DNA from: Chitinophagaceae bacterium
Lineage (GTDB): Bacteria > Bacteroidota > Bacteroidia > Chitinophagales > Chitinophagaceae
NCBI GenBank assembly: GCA_013205585.1
Contig: JABMML010000003.1
Span: 1 to 6,629, forward strand
DNA: 6,629 nucleotides
Direction: 5' to 3'
Made by a program: the position numbers and the translations under genes. Position 1 is the first letter of the stretch; every line of letters starts with the position of its first letter. The notes beneath the pieces are model-generated. The model was given only the letters and a program-made list of their open reading frames with translations. It made no database searches and had not been told where the DNA came from. Below are positions 6,154-6,629 of the stretch, piece after piece.

Positions 6154-6629
6154 ATGTCTAAAGAATATATACAGATAGCCTTCGATTTTGAAAACCAGGA
6201 CCAATTTGAGATGCTGGTGGCTCAGCTATCAGCTCTAGGATTTGATGGGTTCAATGAGGAAGAGGCGAGCCAAGGTATCAATGATGGGGTGAAAATGTCT
6301 AACAAACTAGGCAAAGGTGCAGGCCATTGCAAAACCTATATATTAAAGGGCGAATTTGAAGCTAATTTATTAGAAAATGAATTAGATATTATATTTAAAC
6401 AGTTTAGTTTAACTTATTTAAAATCAATAATTAAAGAAGAAAATTGGAATGCTATATGGGAATCTAATTTCGAGCCTGTTAGAGTGGCTAATTTTGTAGG
6501 TATTCGAGCTCATTTTCATCCAAGTTTTGACCCTAAAGTTCAACATGAAATTACCATAACTCCCAAAATGAGCTTTGGTACAGGCCATCATGCGACTACT
6601 TTCACAGTCATTGAATTAATGGAATCTAT
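6154..6629 (+). CDS. prmA: Ribosomal protein L11 methyltransferase PrmA (3' end outside window)
   Basis: PrmA transfers methyl groups from S-adenosylmethionine to lysines and the N-terminal amine of ribosomal protein L11 in the cytoplasm. Only the first 158 codons plus two bases are present; the frame is open at the right edge, and family members run to roughly 275-300 residues. The N-terminal L11-recognition domain is seen as YIQIAFDFENQDQFEMLVAQL followed by LGFDGFNEEE. Next comes the linker motif E96-N97-W98-N99 with W102-E103 and F106-E107-P108-V109. The start of the methyltransferase domain follows with TPKMSFGTGHHATT at 136-149, a hallmark of the family. The downstream SAM-binding glycine motif lies beyond the window. 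The start is supported by the MSKEYIQIAF-type beginning common in Bacteroidota; no Shine-Dalgarno is visible. It is isolated from pnp by a terminator and a 339-base gap, so it is probably a separate transcription unit. Confidence 0.94.
   Translation, partial: MSKEYIQIAFDFENQDQFEMLVAQLSALGFDGFNEEEASQGINDGVKMSNKLGKGAGHCKTYILKGEFEANLLENELDIIFKQFSLTYLKSIIKEENWNAIWESNFEPVRVANFVGIRAHFHPSFDPKVQHEITITPKMSFGTGHHATTFTVIELMES

Noticed and set aside
1..6629. Search for a mobile element, CRISPR array, phage or defence system.
   Set aside because: All complete genes are core housekeeping genes on one strand, and no transposase, spaced repeats or flanking target duplications are visible.

Overview
The window looks like chromosomal DNA from a member of the Bacteroidota. 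The evidence is the AT-rich, TTA/AAA-heavy coding style, the near absence of Shine-Dalgarno sequences before the starts, -7 boxes of the TAnnTTTG kind, and the closeness of the FtsK, LolA-like, S15, PNPase and PrmA proteins to that phylum's versions. A Chitinophagaceae-like lineage is my best guess, by recall of family sequences only. All genes are on the + strand and all are core housekeeping genes. I see no mobile element, CRISPR array, tRNA, rRNA or defence system.

Layout: (1) 1-2427, ftsK, a DNA translocase with four membrane segments. Its frame is open to the left edge, so the 5' end is probably missing. (2) 2428-2571, a spacer with a 20-bp-period imperfect tandem repeat and a good -7 box. 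(3) 2572-3195, a LolA-like periplasmic lipoprotein carrier with a signal peptide. (4) 3196-3281, a short spacer with a clear promoter (its -33 element overlaps the lolA stop) and a perfect 8-bp hairpin in the rpsO leader. (5) 3282-3554, rpsO (ribosomal protein S15). (6) 3555-3657, a spacer with a strong 11-bp hairpin that lacks a proper T-tract. (7) 3658-5814, pnp (polynucleotide phosphorylase), complete with KH and S1 domains, followed by a convincing intrinsic terminator at 5862-5893. (8) 5815-6153, a 339-base non-coding gap. (9) 6154 to the right edge, the first 158 codons of prmA, the ribosomal protein L11 methyltransferase, cut by the window end.

How the genes relate: ftsK and lolA serve cell division and chromosome segregation and envelope assembly respectively. 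rpsO-pnp is a gene pair conserved across distant bacteria that links ribosome assembly to RNA turnover. The hairpins before and after rpsO are where post-transcriptional control would be expected. prmA is separated from pnp by the terminator and is probably transcribed on its own.

The least explained part is the pnp-prmA gap. It holds a 12-bp direct repeat and, at 5966-6088, two long inverted repeats whose arms interleave (arm order A, B, A', B') around a small GC-rich hairpin. This could be a pseudoknotted or two-state RNA, or a DNA-level palindromic element. It is the best candidate here for something undescribed, but the sequence alone cannot settle it.
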